A stretch of 64,000 nucleotides of DNA from Granulicella sp. (GTDB lineage: Bacteria > Acidobacteriota > Terriglobia > Terriglobales > Acidobacteriaceae), in assembly GCA_025408425.1 (NCBI GenBank), contig JANXYX010000027.1, forward strand, positions 1 through 64,000, written 5' to 3'. Numbering within the stretch: position 1 is the stretch's first letter; each line of letters opens with the position of its first letter. Below are positions 31,776 to 40,800 of the stretch, piece by piece. The notes below the pieces were generated by a model, which was not told the DNA's origin, did no database searches, and saw only the letters and a program-made list of their open reading frames with translations. A program made the position numbers and the translations under genes.

Positions 31776-33845
31776 ATGCAACAGCATCCAATGCCGGAGT
31801 TTGGCAGTTTCACATTACTTCTGGCTCTAATTCTTTGTGTCTATACGTTGGTGGTGGGCGGTATAGCGCTGTGGCGGTCCAGAGGAAACGCGAATGACAG
31901 TACAGCAGGGCGACTCGGCGAGACTGCCAGGCGCGCTGGGATCAGCAGCTTTATTGCAATGAGCTGTGCGGCGTTTGCCTTGGTCTGGGCTTCGTTTACG
32001 AACGATTATTCGGTTTCGTACATCCTTCACCATACGAATCGGGCGCTGCCGAGTGCTTACAAGTTTTCTGCGCTGTGGAGCGGGCAGGAGGGGTCGCTGC
32101 TGCTGTGGGCGTGGCTACTGGCTGCCTACGGGTTTGTGCTGCGGATCCGTCACCGGGTGGATGTTCGGTTAACGGCGTTTGCGTCGGTCATTCTGGCTGG
32201 GATCCAGGTGTTCTTTCTGCTGCTGCTGAACTTTGCGGCGCCGCCGTTTGCGATTCAGCCGGGACCGATGGCGACGGATGGGTTCGGGTTGAATCCGCTG
32301 CTGCAGTATCCGGAGATGGTGATCCATCCTCCGATGTTGTACCTGGGGTATGTTGGGTTCTCAGTGCCGTTTGCGTTTGCGCTGGGCGCGCTGATGATGC
32401 GGTATCCGGGGGAGAAGTGGATCCATATTACGCGGCGCTGGACGATGGTGACGTGGCTATTTCTGACGTGTGGAATTTTTCTGGGGGCTCACTGGGCTTA
32501 TAGCGTATTGGGCTGGGGCGGCTACTGGGGATGGGACCCGGTGGAGAATGCGAGCCTGATGCCATGGCTGACTGGGACGGCTTTTCTGCACTCGGTGATG
32601 ATGCAGGAGAAGCGCGGGATGATGAAGAGCTGGAATGTGTGGCTGATCTTCTCAACATTTCTGCTGACGATTCTAGGGACTCTGTTGACGCGGTCGGGCA
32701 TTGTGAGTTCGGTGCATGCGTTTGCACAGAGTTCGATTGGCGAATGGTTTTATGGGTTCATCCTGATTGTGTTTGCCGTGTGCCTGTTTACGTTCTTTAA
32801 ACAGAAGGACCACCTGAAGAGCGAGAACAAGCTGGAGTCGCTGGTTAGCCGCGAGTCGAGTTTTCTGTTCAACAACCTGGTGCTGTTGGCAGCCTGCTTT
32901 ACTGTGCTTTGGGGAACGCTGTTCCCGGTGTTGAGCGAGTATGTGCAGGGCTCGAAGGTGACGGTGGGTGCGCCGTTTTATAACCGCGTGAATCTGCCGA
33001 TTGGGCTGTTTCTGCTATTTCTGACGGGGATTGGGCCGTTGCTGGCGTGGCGTTCTACTTCGCTGCGGTCGATGCGCCGGAACTTCATTCTGCCGGGAGT
33101 TGCGGTGGGAGTGACGCTGGTGGGGCTGATGGCTTCTGGCGTGGATCGCCCGTGGACCGAAGGCGACAACATGCAGGCGTCGCTGTTTTCTCTGATTGCC
33201 TTCTCACTGGGTGCGGGAGTAATTACGACGATCGTGTCAGAGTTTCTGCGTGGTGCAGGCGTGGTGCGGACGCAGACGGGCAAGAATCTGGCTGCTTCGA
33301 CGCTGTTGCTGGTGCGGCGGAATACGCGACGGTATGGCGGGTATATCGTCCATTTCGGCATTGTCGTGATGTTTGTGGGGATCGCCGGTGGAGCGTTCAA
33401 CCAGTCGCACGAGCAGGAGATGGGTTTTGGCGACGAGATGAAGATGGGGCCGTTCCGTCTGGTTTGCCAGAGCTTTACACAGGACAGCAATCCGAACTTC
33501 GAGACGGAGTACGCGCTGCTGGATGTGTACAAGGGCGGTAAGAAGATTACGCAGTTGGCACCGGAGAAGCGGTTTTATATAGCGAGTCAGCAGTCGTCTA
33601 CAGTGGTGGCGAACCACTCTACGCTGGCGAATGATTTGTATGTGATTTATGAGGGCAAGAATCCGGATACAGAGAAGCCGATTATCAAGGTGTTCTTGAA
33701 TCCGCTGATGAACTGGATCTGGATTGGCGTTCTGATTGTAGTGTTTGGGACGTTTGTTGCACTGGTGCCGAATCTGACGCGGACCGTGGCGAAGGCACCG
33801 GTTGAGTTGGACGCACCGATTGATGCCGAGGTGCACCATGCTTAA
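31776..33845 (+). CDS. ccmF: Cytochrome c biogenesis protein CcmF (heme lyase)
   Basis: SALWSGQEGSLLLWAWLL; WGGYWGWDPVENASLMPWLTGTAFLHSVMMQEKRGM. Confidence 0.95.
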   Translation: MQQHPMPEFGSFTLLLALILCVYTLVVGGIALWRSRGNANDSTAGRLGETARRAGISSFIAMSCAAFALVWASFTNDYSVSYILHHTNRALPSAYKFSALWSGQEGSLLLWAWLLAAYGFVLRIRHRVDVRLTAFASVILAGIQVFFLLLLNFAAPPFAIQPGPMATDGFGLNPLLQYPEMVIHPPMLYLGYVGFSVPFAFALGALMMRYPGEKWIHITRRWTMVTWLFLTCGIFLGAHWAYSVLGWGGYWGWDPVENASLMPWLTGTAFLHSVMMQEKRGMMKSWNVWLIFSTFLLTILGTLLTRSGIVSSVHAFAQSSIGEWFYGFILIVFAVCLFTFFKQKDHLKSENKLESLVSRESSFLFNNLVLLAACFTVLWGTLFPVLSEYVQGSKVTVGAPFYNRVNLPIGLFLLFLTGIGPLLAWRSTSLRSMRRNFILPGVAVGVTLVGLMASGVDRPWTEGDNMQASLFSLIAFSLGAGVITTIVSEFLRGAGVVRTQTGKNLAASTLLLVRRNTRRYGGYIVHFGIVVMFVGIAGGAFNQSHEQEMGFGDEMKMGPFRLVCQSFTQDSNPNFETEYALLDVYKGGKKITQLAPEKRFYIASQQSSTVVANHSTLANDLYVIYEGKNPDTEKPIIKVFLNPLMNWIWIGVLIVVFGTFVALVPNLTRTVAKAPVELDAPIDAEVHHA

Positions 33846-34305
33846 GCGCTGGATGCAGGCCGGATTTGTTTGCCTTCTGGCGGTGGTGATGCTGGGAGCG
33901 AACGACAGTGAATCGCGCTTTAACAGAATTGGCCACCAGATGATGTGCGCGTGCGGGTGTGCGCAGGTATTGCTGGATTGCAACCATGTGGGCTGCCCGG
34001 ATTCTGCCCGGATGATTGTCGAGTTGCGGACGCAGATGGCCGGTGGCGGAACTGACACTTCGATTCTGAATTGGTTTGCGGCGAAGTACGGAGCGACGAT
34101 TCTGGCTGCGCCGATACGGGGCGGGTTCGATCGTGTGGCTTGGATTACTCCGTTGGCGGTGTTTTTTCTGGCTACGGTGGGGACTGGATTCCTGATACGG
34201 GTGTGGAAGCTGCGCTCGGTACAGAGTCATGTGGGAGATGGTGCGGTGCATGATGCCGGGCTAGATGCGGTGCGGGATCGCATACGCAGGGAGACAGAAT
34301 ACTGA
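33838..34305 (+). CDS. ccmH: CcmH-type cytochrome c biogenesis protein, Cys-rich variant
   Basis: HQMMCACGCAQVLLDCNHVGCPDSARMIVELRTQMAGG...ILNWFAAKYGATILAAP; ATG overlaps ccmF stop. Confidence 0.85.
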   Translation: MLKRWMQAGFVCLLAVVMLGANDSESRFNRIGHQMMCACGCAQVLLDCNHVGCPDSARMIVELRTQMAGGGTDTSILNWFAAKYGATILAAPIRGGFDRVAWITPLAVFFLATVGTGFLIRVWKLRSVQSHVGDGAVHDAGLDAVRDRIRRETEY

Positions 34306-34598
34306 TGAGCTTACTGGCCGCTTCCGTACTGACAATTGCGCTGTTTGCGTTTATCTTCTGGCCGGAACGGAATCCGTTTTTCCAGGCAGACAAGACGCGT
34401 CTGGACTATCTGCGTGAACGCAAAGATGTTATCTACGAGAACCTGCGGGACTTGAATTTTGAGTACCAGGCGGGCAAGTATCCGGAACAGGACTATGCTG
34501 ACCAGCGAGCTGGGCTGGAAGATGAGGCCGCTAAGGTGATCGCAGAGATGGATGCTTTGACGGCACGCGGCGAAGTTGGCAGGCGAATGAAGGCTTAG
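34305..34598 (+). CDS. Short CcmI-like protein (N-terminal TM + helical module only)
   Basis: TRLDYLRERKDVIYENLRDLNFEYQAGKYPEQDYADQRAGLEDEAAKVIAEMDAL; ATGA overlap with ccmH. Confidence 0.75.
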   Translation: MSLLAASVLTIALFAFIFWPERNPFFQADKTRLDYLRERKDVIYENLRDLNFEYQAGKYPEQDYADQRAGLEDEAAKVIAEMDALTARGEVGRRMKA

Positions 34599-34634
34599 GC
34601 AGCGGTTCAGGCGAAGTTTGACGTAAACTTAGAC

Positions 34635-35954
34635 GTGACCTCTTTGACCCTTTCCCTTCGAACGACGGCTGTGAGTGCGACGTTGTTGTTTGCTCTTTCC
34701 GGCTTTGCCCTGGCAGAAACGATTACCGGTACGGTGACGAATAAGACCACCAACAAGCCTTCTGGTGGTGACGATGTCGTGCTGATTCGACTGGCACAGG
34801 GGATGCAGGAGTCTACGCGTGCCAAGACGGATTCCAAGGGGCGATTCACGCTGGAAGTTCCGGACGCGGGGACGCACCTCGTTCGTGTAACGCATGACAA
34901 GGCGAATTACTTTCGCGCAGCGCCTCCGGGGACGGAGTCCGTCGAGATCGATGTGTACAACGCCGCTCCGAAGGTGAAGGGCATCAGCAGCGAAGCGGAT
35001 GTGATGCGGATTGAGACCGAGGCTGGCGACAAGAACCTGCATGTGGTGGAGAACTTCTTTGTAAAGAATGACTCGACGCCGCCGATGACGCAGTTTAGCG
35101 ACAGGCCGTTCGAGTTCTATCTACCAGCTGGCGCAGTAGTGGCTGGGTCGGCTGCACTGGGACCAGGTGGGATGCCGGTACAGGCCGCGCCAGTTCCTTT
35201 GGGCGATGCGAACCACTATGCCTTCGTCTTTCCGATCCGGCCGGGTGAGACGCGTTTTCAAATTACTTACACGGTTCCCTATAGCGGGAGCTTCAAGTTC
35301 TCACCTAAGCCGGTGCTGGCCACGGATACCGTCGCGGTGATGATGCCGAAGAGCATGACGTTTGCGGCGGGAGCAGGGGTTTCGTTCACTCCGGTGACGG
35401 AGGAGACGACGGCGCAGACGCTGGTTGCGCGGAATGTTCAACCGTCGCAGCCGCTGGATTTTACGGTTTCGGGGATTGGGCAGCTGCCGCGTGACTCGCA
35501 GGCAGCCACTGGAGAAGGTGGCGGAGCGGGGGCCGGAGCGGGCGGGACGCAGCCGGGGGGCGGGGCAGCCGCAGATGCAGCGAATGCTTCTGCGGCAACT
35601 GATACTCGGCCAGGTGGCGGGCTTGGAACGCCGATTGATCCTGCGGGCACGAACGATCCCTGGGCAAAGTACAAGTGGTGGATACTGGGCGGTCTGGGGT
35701 TGGCAATGGCCGCGGCGGCCGGGTTTCTGCTGAAGGGCGGCGAGGCGGCATCCACTGTGATGCCTGCTGCCAAGGTAGCGGTTTCAGAACCGGATTCGCT
35801 GCTGGCGGCCTTGAAGGATGAGTTGTTTGCGCTAGAGACGGACAAGTTGCAGGGCAAGCTGGACGAAACTGCTTATACAGAGCAGAAGACGGCGCTGGAG
35901 GTAGTTCTGCGGCGTGCTCTGATCCGGAGCAAAGATGGGGCTCGGAGCGTCTAA
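34635..35954 (+). CDS. Carboxypeptidase-regulatory-like domain membrane protein
   Basis: ETITGTVTNKTTNKPSGGDDVVLI...DSKGRFTLEVPDAGTHLVRVTH; C-terminal TM then CcmI-like helical motif; GTG start. Confidence 0.78.
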   Translation: MTSLTLSLRTTAVSATLLFALSGFALAETITGTVTNKTTNKPSGGDDVVLIRLAQGMQESTRAKTDSKGRFTLEVPDAGTHLVRVTHDKANYFRAAPPGTESVEIDVYNAAPKVKGISSEADVMRIETEAGDKNLHVVENFFVKNDSTPPMTQFSDRPFEFYLPAGAVVAGSAALGPGGMPVQAAPVPLGDANHYAFVFPIRPGETRFQITYTVPYSGSFKFSPKPVLATDTVAVMMPKSMTFAAGAGVSFTPVTEETTAQTLVARNVQPSQPLDFTVSGIGQLPRDSQAATGEGGGAGAGAGGTQPGGGAAADAANASAATDTRPGGGLGTPIDPAGTNDPWAKYKWWILGGLGLAMAAAAGFLLKGGEAASTVMPAAKVAVSEPDSLLAALKDELFALETDKLQGKLDETAYTEQKTALEVVLRRALIRSKDGARSV

Positions 35955-35986
35955 CCTACAGGTTAAGAAGGCAAGGTGACGAGCCG

Positions 35987-36832
35987 ATGAACACTTTCAA
36001 ATCGACTTTGCTGCTGGTTACGTTGACGGTATTTCTGATCTTTGTAGGGGGCGCGGTTGGCGGCAGGAATGGGATGCTGCTGGCGCTGGTGATCTCGACC
36101 GCATTCAACTTTGTAAGCTACTTCTATTCTGACAAGCTGGCTCTTGCGATGTACAACGCAGAGCCAGTGACACGGGCGGAGTTGCCACGAGCGTATGAGG
36201 TGGTCGAGAGATTGACGGCGAAGCAGGGGCTGCCGATGCCGAAGATCTACGTGCTGCCGACGGAGTCGCCGAACGCCTTTGCTACGGGGCGGAGTCCGCA
36301 ACATGCTTCGGTGGCGGTTACACATGGGATTCTGCGACTGCTGGATGATGAAGAGCTTGAAGGCGTGTTGGCACATGAGCTGGGGCATGTGCGGAACAGA
36401 GATATTCTGACCAGTTCGATAGCGGCTACGCTGGCGGGTGCGATTACGATGGTGGCGCGGATGGGGTATTGGGCGTCGCTGTTCGGTGGCGGTGAACGAG
36501 ACCGGGAGCGAGGTGGCGGGTTGACGGGGCTGCTGATGATCATCCTGGCTCCGATTGCCGCGACTCTGATTCAGTTGGCGATCTCTCGATCGCGGGAGTA
36601 TGAGGCGGATGCGACCGGTTCTGCGGTAACGGGGAATCCTTACGCTCTGGCACGAGCACTGCAGAAGCTGGATGATTATTCGCGACGGATTCCGATGCAG
36701 GCATCGCCTACAACGGCGCATCTGTTTATTGTGGCTCCGCTGCTGAGTGGAGGTGGGTTCGGGCAGATGTTTTCGACGCATCCACCGATCAAGGAACGGA
36801 TTATGAGGCTGATTGGAAGGGACCACGTATAG
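35987..36832 (+). CDS. htpX: M48 zinc metalloprotease HtpX
   Basis: GVLAHELGHVRNRDILTSSIAATLAGAI; EYEADATGSAV. Confidence 0.95.
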   Translation: MNTFKSTLLLVTLTVFLIFVGGAVGGRNGMLLALVISTAFNFVSYFYSDKLALAMYNAEPVTRAELPRAYEVVERLTAKQGLPMPKIYVLPTESPNAFATGRSPQHASVAVTHGILRLLDDEELEGVLAHELGHVRNRDILTSSIAATLAGAITMVARMGYWASLFGGGERDRERGGGLTGLLMIILAPIAATLIQLAISRSREYEADATGSAVTGNPYALARALQKLDDYSRRIPMQASPTTAHLFIVAPLLSGGGFGQMFSTHPPIKERIMRLIGRDHV

Positions 36833-36834
36833 AT

Positions 36835-37350
36835 ATGCAGACAATGTTGAGGGCTTTGCGGCTGCTGGCTATGGTTTTGTGGGTTGGTGGGTTGTGTTTT
36901 TTTGCCTTTGTGGTGGCGCCAGTTGCGTTCCGTAGCCTGACCAGTACGCACGATGCCGGGTTGGTGGTTGGCGGCACGCTGCGCGTACTGCACTGGATAG
37001 GACTGATCAGTGGGGTGAGCTTTTATATTGCGACTGCGTTGCTGTGGCTACGTGCGGAGGTTTCGGCGCGAGTGGGGTTTGCGATTCAACTGGCGTTGAC
37101 CGGGGTGATGCTGGCAGTGACGACTTACTCGCAGTTTCATATTCTGCCGGCGATGGAGGTTGATCGCGTTGCCGCGGGCGGAGACGTGAATGCAGCAGAT
37201 ATCGCGAATACCGGACGAGTTGATTTCGAACGGCTACATATTTTGTCAGAACGGCTGGAGGGGCTGGTGCTGTTCAGCGGGCTAGGGGTCGTGTTTATGC
37301 TGTCTCGGGAGTCGCAATGGCCTGAGACGGGTAAAATCAAGACCATATGA
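36835..37350 (+). CDS. DUF4149-like membrane protein
   Basis: LRALRLLAMVLWVGGLCFFAFVVAPVAFRSL...RVLHWIGLISG. Confidence 0.8.
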   Translation: MQTMLRALRLLAMVLWVGGLCFFAFVVAPVAFRSLTSTHDAGLVVGGTLRVLHWIGLISGVSFYIATALLWLRAEVSARVGFAIQLALTGVMLAVTTYSQFHILPAMEVDRVAAGGDVNAADIANTGRVDFERLHILSERLEGLVLFSGLGVVFMLSRESQWPETGKIKTI

Positions 37351-37448
37351 AAACAGGAATGAATAAGCTGCCGCAGGCGGGTGCGACGGCTGACAAGAAC
37401 TATCGGATGAAGGACGACGACGGTATGCCGATTCGTCACATCGGATAG
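37347..37448 (+). CDS. Candidate small protein, 33 aa
   Basis: MKTGMNKLPQAGATADKNYRMKDDDGMPIRHIG*; ATGA overlap with upstream gene, 2-bp gap to the next ATG; below track threshold. Confidence 0.55.
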   Translation: MKTGMNKLPQAGATADKNYRMKDDDGMPIRHIG

Positions 37449-37450
37449 CG

Positions 37451-38179
37451 ATGACTACTTTCTGGCTGAGCCTTGCGCTGGGTTTGGGAGCTGGCCTTGC
37501 TGACTATCTGGGTGGATTTTTGCTGGTGCGGCGATCTCCGTCGGCGCGGGCACTACGGTACTTCGTGGCTCTGGGCGCTGGCTTTATGCTGGCTGCCGCG
37601 GTACTGGAGATGGTGCCGGAAGGGATGGCGATCAATCCGCAATGGGCCCCTCTGCTGATACTGGGAGGGTACTGTGGGGTTCACCTGCTGGAGCATACGC
37701 TGGTGCCGCACTTTCATTTTGGTGAAGAGACTCATCACCATGAGTTTTTGTCGGCGCGGACGAGCTATTCGGTGCTGATGGGGCTGGCGACGCATACATT
37801 CTTCGACGGGATCGCGATTGGGTCGGGTTTTGTGTTGTCTCGCTGGCTGGGCTGGATACTGTTCTTTGCTGTGTTTCTGCATAAGATTCCCGAAGGATTT
37901 ACCGTGGCGAGTGTGATGCTTGCAGGCGGACGGGGCCGGAGAGCTGCGCTGAATTCGGCACTATTTCTGGGGGTGACGACGGTGCTGGGAGTTCTGGTGA
38001 TCAACCTTGCGCCGACGTGGGTGCGCGAGGGACTACCACTGTCAGCTGGGGTGACGATCTATGTGGCGGCCACGGACCTGGTTCCGGAGGTGAATCGGGA
38101 GCCGGGGATTCGAATGGCGCTGGTGTTCTTCGCAGGGGTAGTGATCTTTTTATTGCTGCGGTTGATGGGGCATTTCTAA
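37451..38179 (+). CDS. ZIP family metal transporter
   Basis: THTFFDGIAIGSGF...HKIPEGFTVASVMLAGG...YVAATDLVPEV. Confidence 0.9.
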   Translation: MTTFWLSLALGLGAGLADYLGGFLLVRRSPSARALRYFVALGAGFMLAAAVLEMVPEGMAINPQWAPLLILGGYCGVHLLEHTLVPHFHFGEETHHHEFLSARTSYSVLMGLATHTFFDGIAIGSGFVLSRWLGWILFFAVFLHKIPEGFTVASVMLAGGRGRRAALNSALFLGVTTVLGVLVINLAPTWVREGLPLSAGVTIYVAATDLVPEVNREPGIRMALVFFAGVVIFLLLRLMGHF

Positions 38180-38196
38180 AGTATTACTTCAATTAG

Positions 38197-40695
38197 TTAC
38201 TGGAGCTGCAGGGTTACGTTGGCGGTGTGCTGGAGGATTGCTCCGGCGGGGCTGGTGGCTGTTGCAGTGACGGCGATGACGTAAGTCTGGCTGGGAGTGG
38301 TGGACTGGGTGCCAGTGTTGATTCGATTTCCGCAGCCCTGGCAGAGCGCAGAAGCGAGGAGTGCAAGCGGAAGGATTCGCAGGGAGCTGTGGCGAAGAGC
38401 GGCAGGGTACGTGCGCCGGGCGACGCCGAACAAGGGGAACAACAGGAACGTGAGCAGGGCGATGCGGGGGGGTGTGGGTGGGATTACTGCTACGGCCCTG
38501 GGGGTTGAGATGGTCAGGGTGAAGGCGTTGGTGAGGGTGCCGGGCGGGAGATAGGCCGGGTTGAAGGAAGCGGTTGCGCCCAGGGGAAGACCAGAGGCGG
38601 CGAGGGCGATGGGGCTGGAGAGGGTGACGCTCTGCATTTGAACCGCGAAGGTGAAGTTGGCGGGGGTTCCGGAGAAGGTCGTCTGGCTGGCGTTGCCGGT
38701 GGCAGCGAGGGTGAAGTCAGGGTCGGTGGGAGAGGCTGTTCCGACGGTGACGAGAGTCGGGGTGGAGGTGGAGGCCAGGAAGTTGGTGTCTCCTGAGTAG
38801 AGAGCGGTGAGGGTATGCGAGCCGGTGGAGAGAGTGCTGGTAACGAGGGCAGCGGTTCCGGTTGCGTCGATTGGTGCAGACGAGAGAGGGATGGTTCCGT
38901 CGAGGAATGTGATGTTTCCTGTGGGGTATCCGGCGGTGGTTGTGACGACGTGAGCTGCGAGGGCTATGGCGGCTCCGGGAGCGGGGTTGCTGGCTGAAGC
39001 GGTGATGGTGGTGGTGGCGGGGGCTGGGGCGATCGTGAGAGATGCCTGGGTGTTGAGGAGGGTGTAGTTCCCTGCTGCGGAGCCGGTGATGCTTGCGGTG
39101 ATGGGATAGATTCCGGCTGGCGACAGGGTGGTGGCTGACGAGGTGAAGTTAACGATGATGTTTGCGGAGTCTGAGGGGAGGACACCGATAAGGGTGCCGG
39201 TGAGGCCTGGGATTGGAAGCCCGTAGAGGGTGTTGATCGATGAGTTGATCGCAGTGAGTTGTCGCGGCGTGATGGTAAGGGTCGTTGCGGGGCTTTGCGC
39301 GGAGGCGTGGGTCAGGTCTCCGGCGAATGTGGCGGTGAGGGTGTGGAGACCGGCGGGAAGCGTTGCGGTGCTGGTCGTTGCGGTATTGGCCAAGAGATTG
39401 GCGGTGCCGAGTGTTGTGGTGGTGGTGCTTCCGTTGGCGCTCCAGGTATCGAGGAAGGTGATGGTGCCGGAGGCTGCGGTGGGTGAGATGAGATGGGCGG
39501 TGAGGGTTCCGGTGGCATACGCGACGACCGAAGGCGCGGTGAGGGTGAGGGTTCCGGCGATGGTGGTGCCGAGGCCGGCGATGGTGTTGATGTTGGCGTC
39601 AGTGGCTCGCTGGCGGATGCGCAGGTTTTCGGTATCGGCGAGGGTAAGGAGGCCGGTTGGGGATATAACGGTGGCGCGTGGCGAGTCGAGGCTGGCGCTG
39701 GCGGCAGTAAGGGTGTCACCGCTGAAGGTCTGGGTGCCGTTGCCGACTACGGTGGTGATGGCGCCGGTAGTGGCGTCGATGCGACGGATGCGGTGGTTGG
39801 CGGTGTCGGCAAAGTAGAGGTTGCCGGAGGCGTCGAGGGTGAGACCGGTAGGGAAGGCGAGGGTGGCGGCAGTGGAGGACAAGCCGTCGCCGGAGAAGCC
39901 CTGCGTACCGATGCCGGCGAGGGTAGTGATGATGCGGGTGATGGCGTCGATGCGGCGGATGCGATGGTTCGCGGTGTCGGAGAGGTAGAGGTTGTTGAGG
40001 GTATCGACGGCGAGACCAGTGGGTGAGTCGATGGTGGCTTGGGTGGCTTGGCCTCCGTCGCCAGAGAAGCCCTGGGTACCGTTGCCGGCGATGGTTGTGA
40101 TGATGTGGGTGATGGCGTCGATGCGGCGGATGCGATGGTTCGCGGTGTCGGAGACGTAGAGGTTGTTGATGGTATCGACGGCGAGACCTGTCGGGAGGTT
40201 GAGGGTAGCGTTGGTGGCGAGGGTGGAGTCTCCGGAGAAGCTGGGGGTACCGGTTCCGGCGATGGTGGTGATGATGCCAGTGGTGAGGTTGAGCTGGCGG
40301 ATGCGGTGGTTGTGGGTATCGGCGATGTAGAGGGTGTTGGTGCCGGGGTTGAGAGCGAGGCCTTGCGGGGAGTCGAGTTGAGCAGCGTTGGCTTGGCCTG
40401 CGTCTCCTGAGAAGCCCTGGGTGCCGGTTCCGACGATGGTGGTGATGTGGCCGGTGGTGTCAACTTTGCGGATGAGGTGGTTGGCAGAGTCGGCGAGGTA
40501 GAGGTTGCCCTGGGGATCAAACGCTATGGCTGAGGGGAGGAGGAGAGGGACGGCTGTGGCCGAAGTATTGGGGCTGGAGGAAGTTTGCGAGGAGGCTGAG
40601 TTGGGCAGGATCGCTAGCAGCAGGGCGAGCGACATGACGACCATGAGAGGACGTTGCGATGGGCGCGGTGGGTTGGTAGTGCTCAGCTTCCCCAT
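38197..40695 (-). CDS. NHL-repeat protein with Ig-like/MBG-type repeats
   Basis: Tandem GLAVDTxNNLYxSDTANHRIRRIDAITxIITTIAGNGTQGFSGD units; YSGDTNFLASTS and ATFAGDLTHASAQSP Ig-like motifs. Confidence 0.85.
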   Translation of the reverse strand: MGKLSTTNPPRPSQRPLMVVMSLALLLAILPNSASSQTSSSPNTSATAVPLLLPSAIAFDPQGNLYLADSANHLIRKVDTTGHITTIVGTGTQGFSGDAGQANAAQLDSPQGLALNPGTNTLYIADTHNHRIRQLNLTTGIITTIAGTGTPSFSGDSTLATNATLNLPTGLAVDTINNLYVSDTANHRIRRIDAITHIITTIAGNGTQGFSGDGGQATQATIDSPTGLAVDTLNNLYLSDTANHRIRRIDAITRIITTLAGIGTQGFSGDGLSSTAATLAFPTGLTLDASGNLYFADTANHRIRRIDATTGAITTVVGNGTQTFSGDTLTAASASLDSPRATVISPTGLLTLADTENLRIRQRATDANINTIAGLGTTIAGTLTLTAPSVVAYATGTLTAHLISPTAASGTITFLDTWSANGSTTTTTLGTANLLANTATTSTATLPAGLHTLTATFAGDLTHASAQSPATTLTITPRQLTAINSSINTLYGLPIPGLTGTLIGVLPSDSANIIVNFTSSATTLSPAGIYPITASITGSAAGNYTLLNTQASLTIAPAPATTTITASASNPAPGAAIALAAHVVTTTAGYPTGNITFLDGTIPLSSAPIDATGTAALVTSTLSTGSHTLTALYSGDTNFLASTSTPTLVTVGTASPTDPDFTLAATGNASQTTFSGTPANFTFAVQMQSVTLSSPIALAASGLPLGATASFNPAYLPPGTLTNAFTLTISTPRAVAVIPPTPPRIALLTFLLFPLFGVARRTYPAALRHSSLRILPLALLASALCQGCGNRINTGTQSTTPSQTYVIAVTATATSPAGAILQHTANVTLQLQ

Positions 40696-40800
40696 GTGCG
40701 TGTTGCGATACGTTTCCGGATGGTTACCGGACGAGCTACTCTTCCCTTCAGACGGTGAAGTGAGGGTAGCATGCGCTTGCGGGATTGCAACGAGATGAGG

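Noticed and set aside
39493-40026. 177-aa plus-strand Gly/Val-rich ORF
   Set aside because: Antisense to the NHL tandem repeats; open only because the repeat unit has no stops in that frame.
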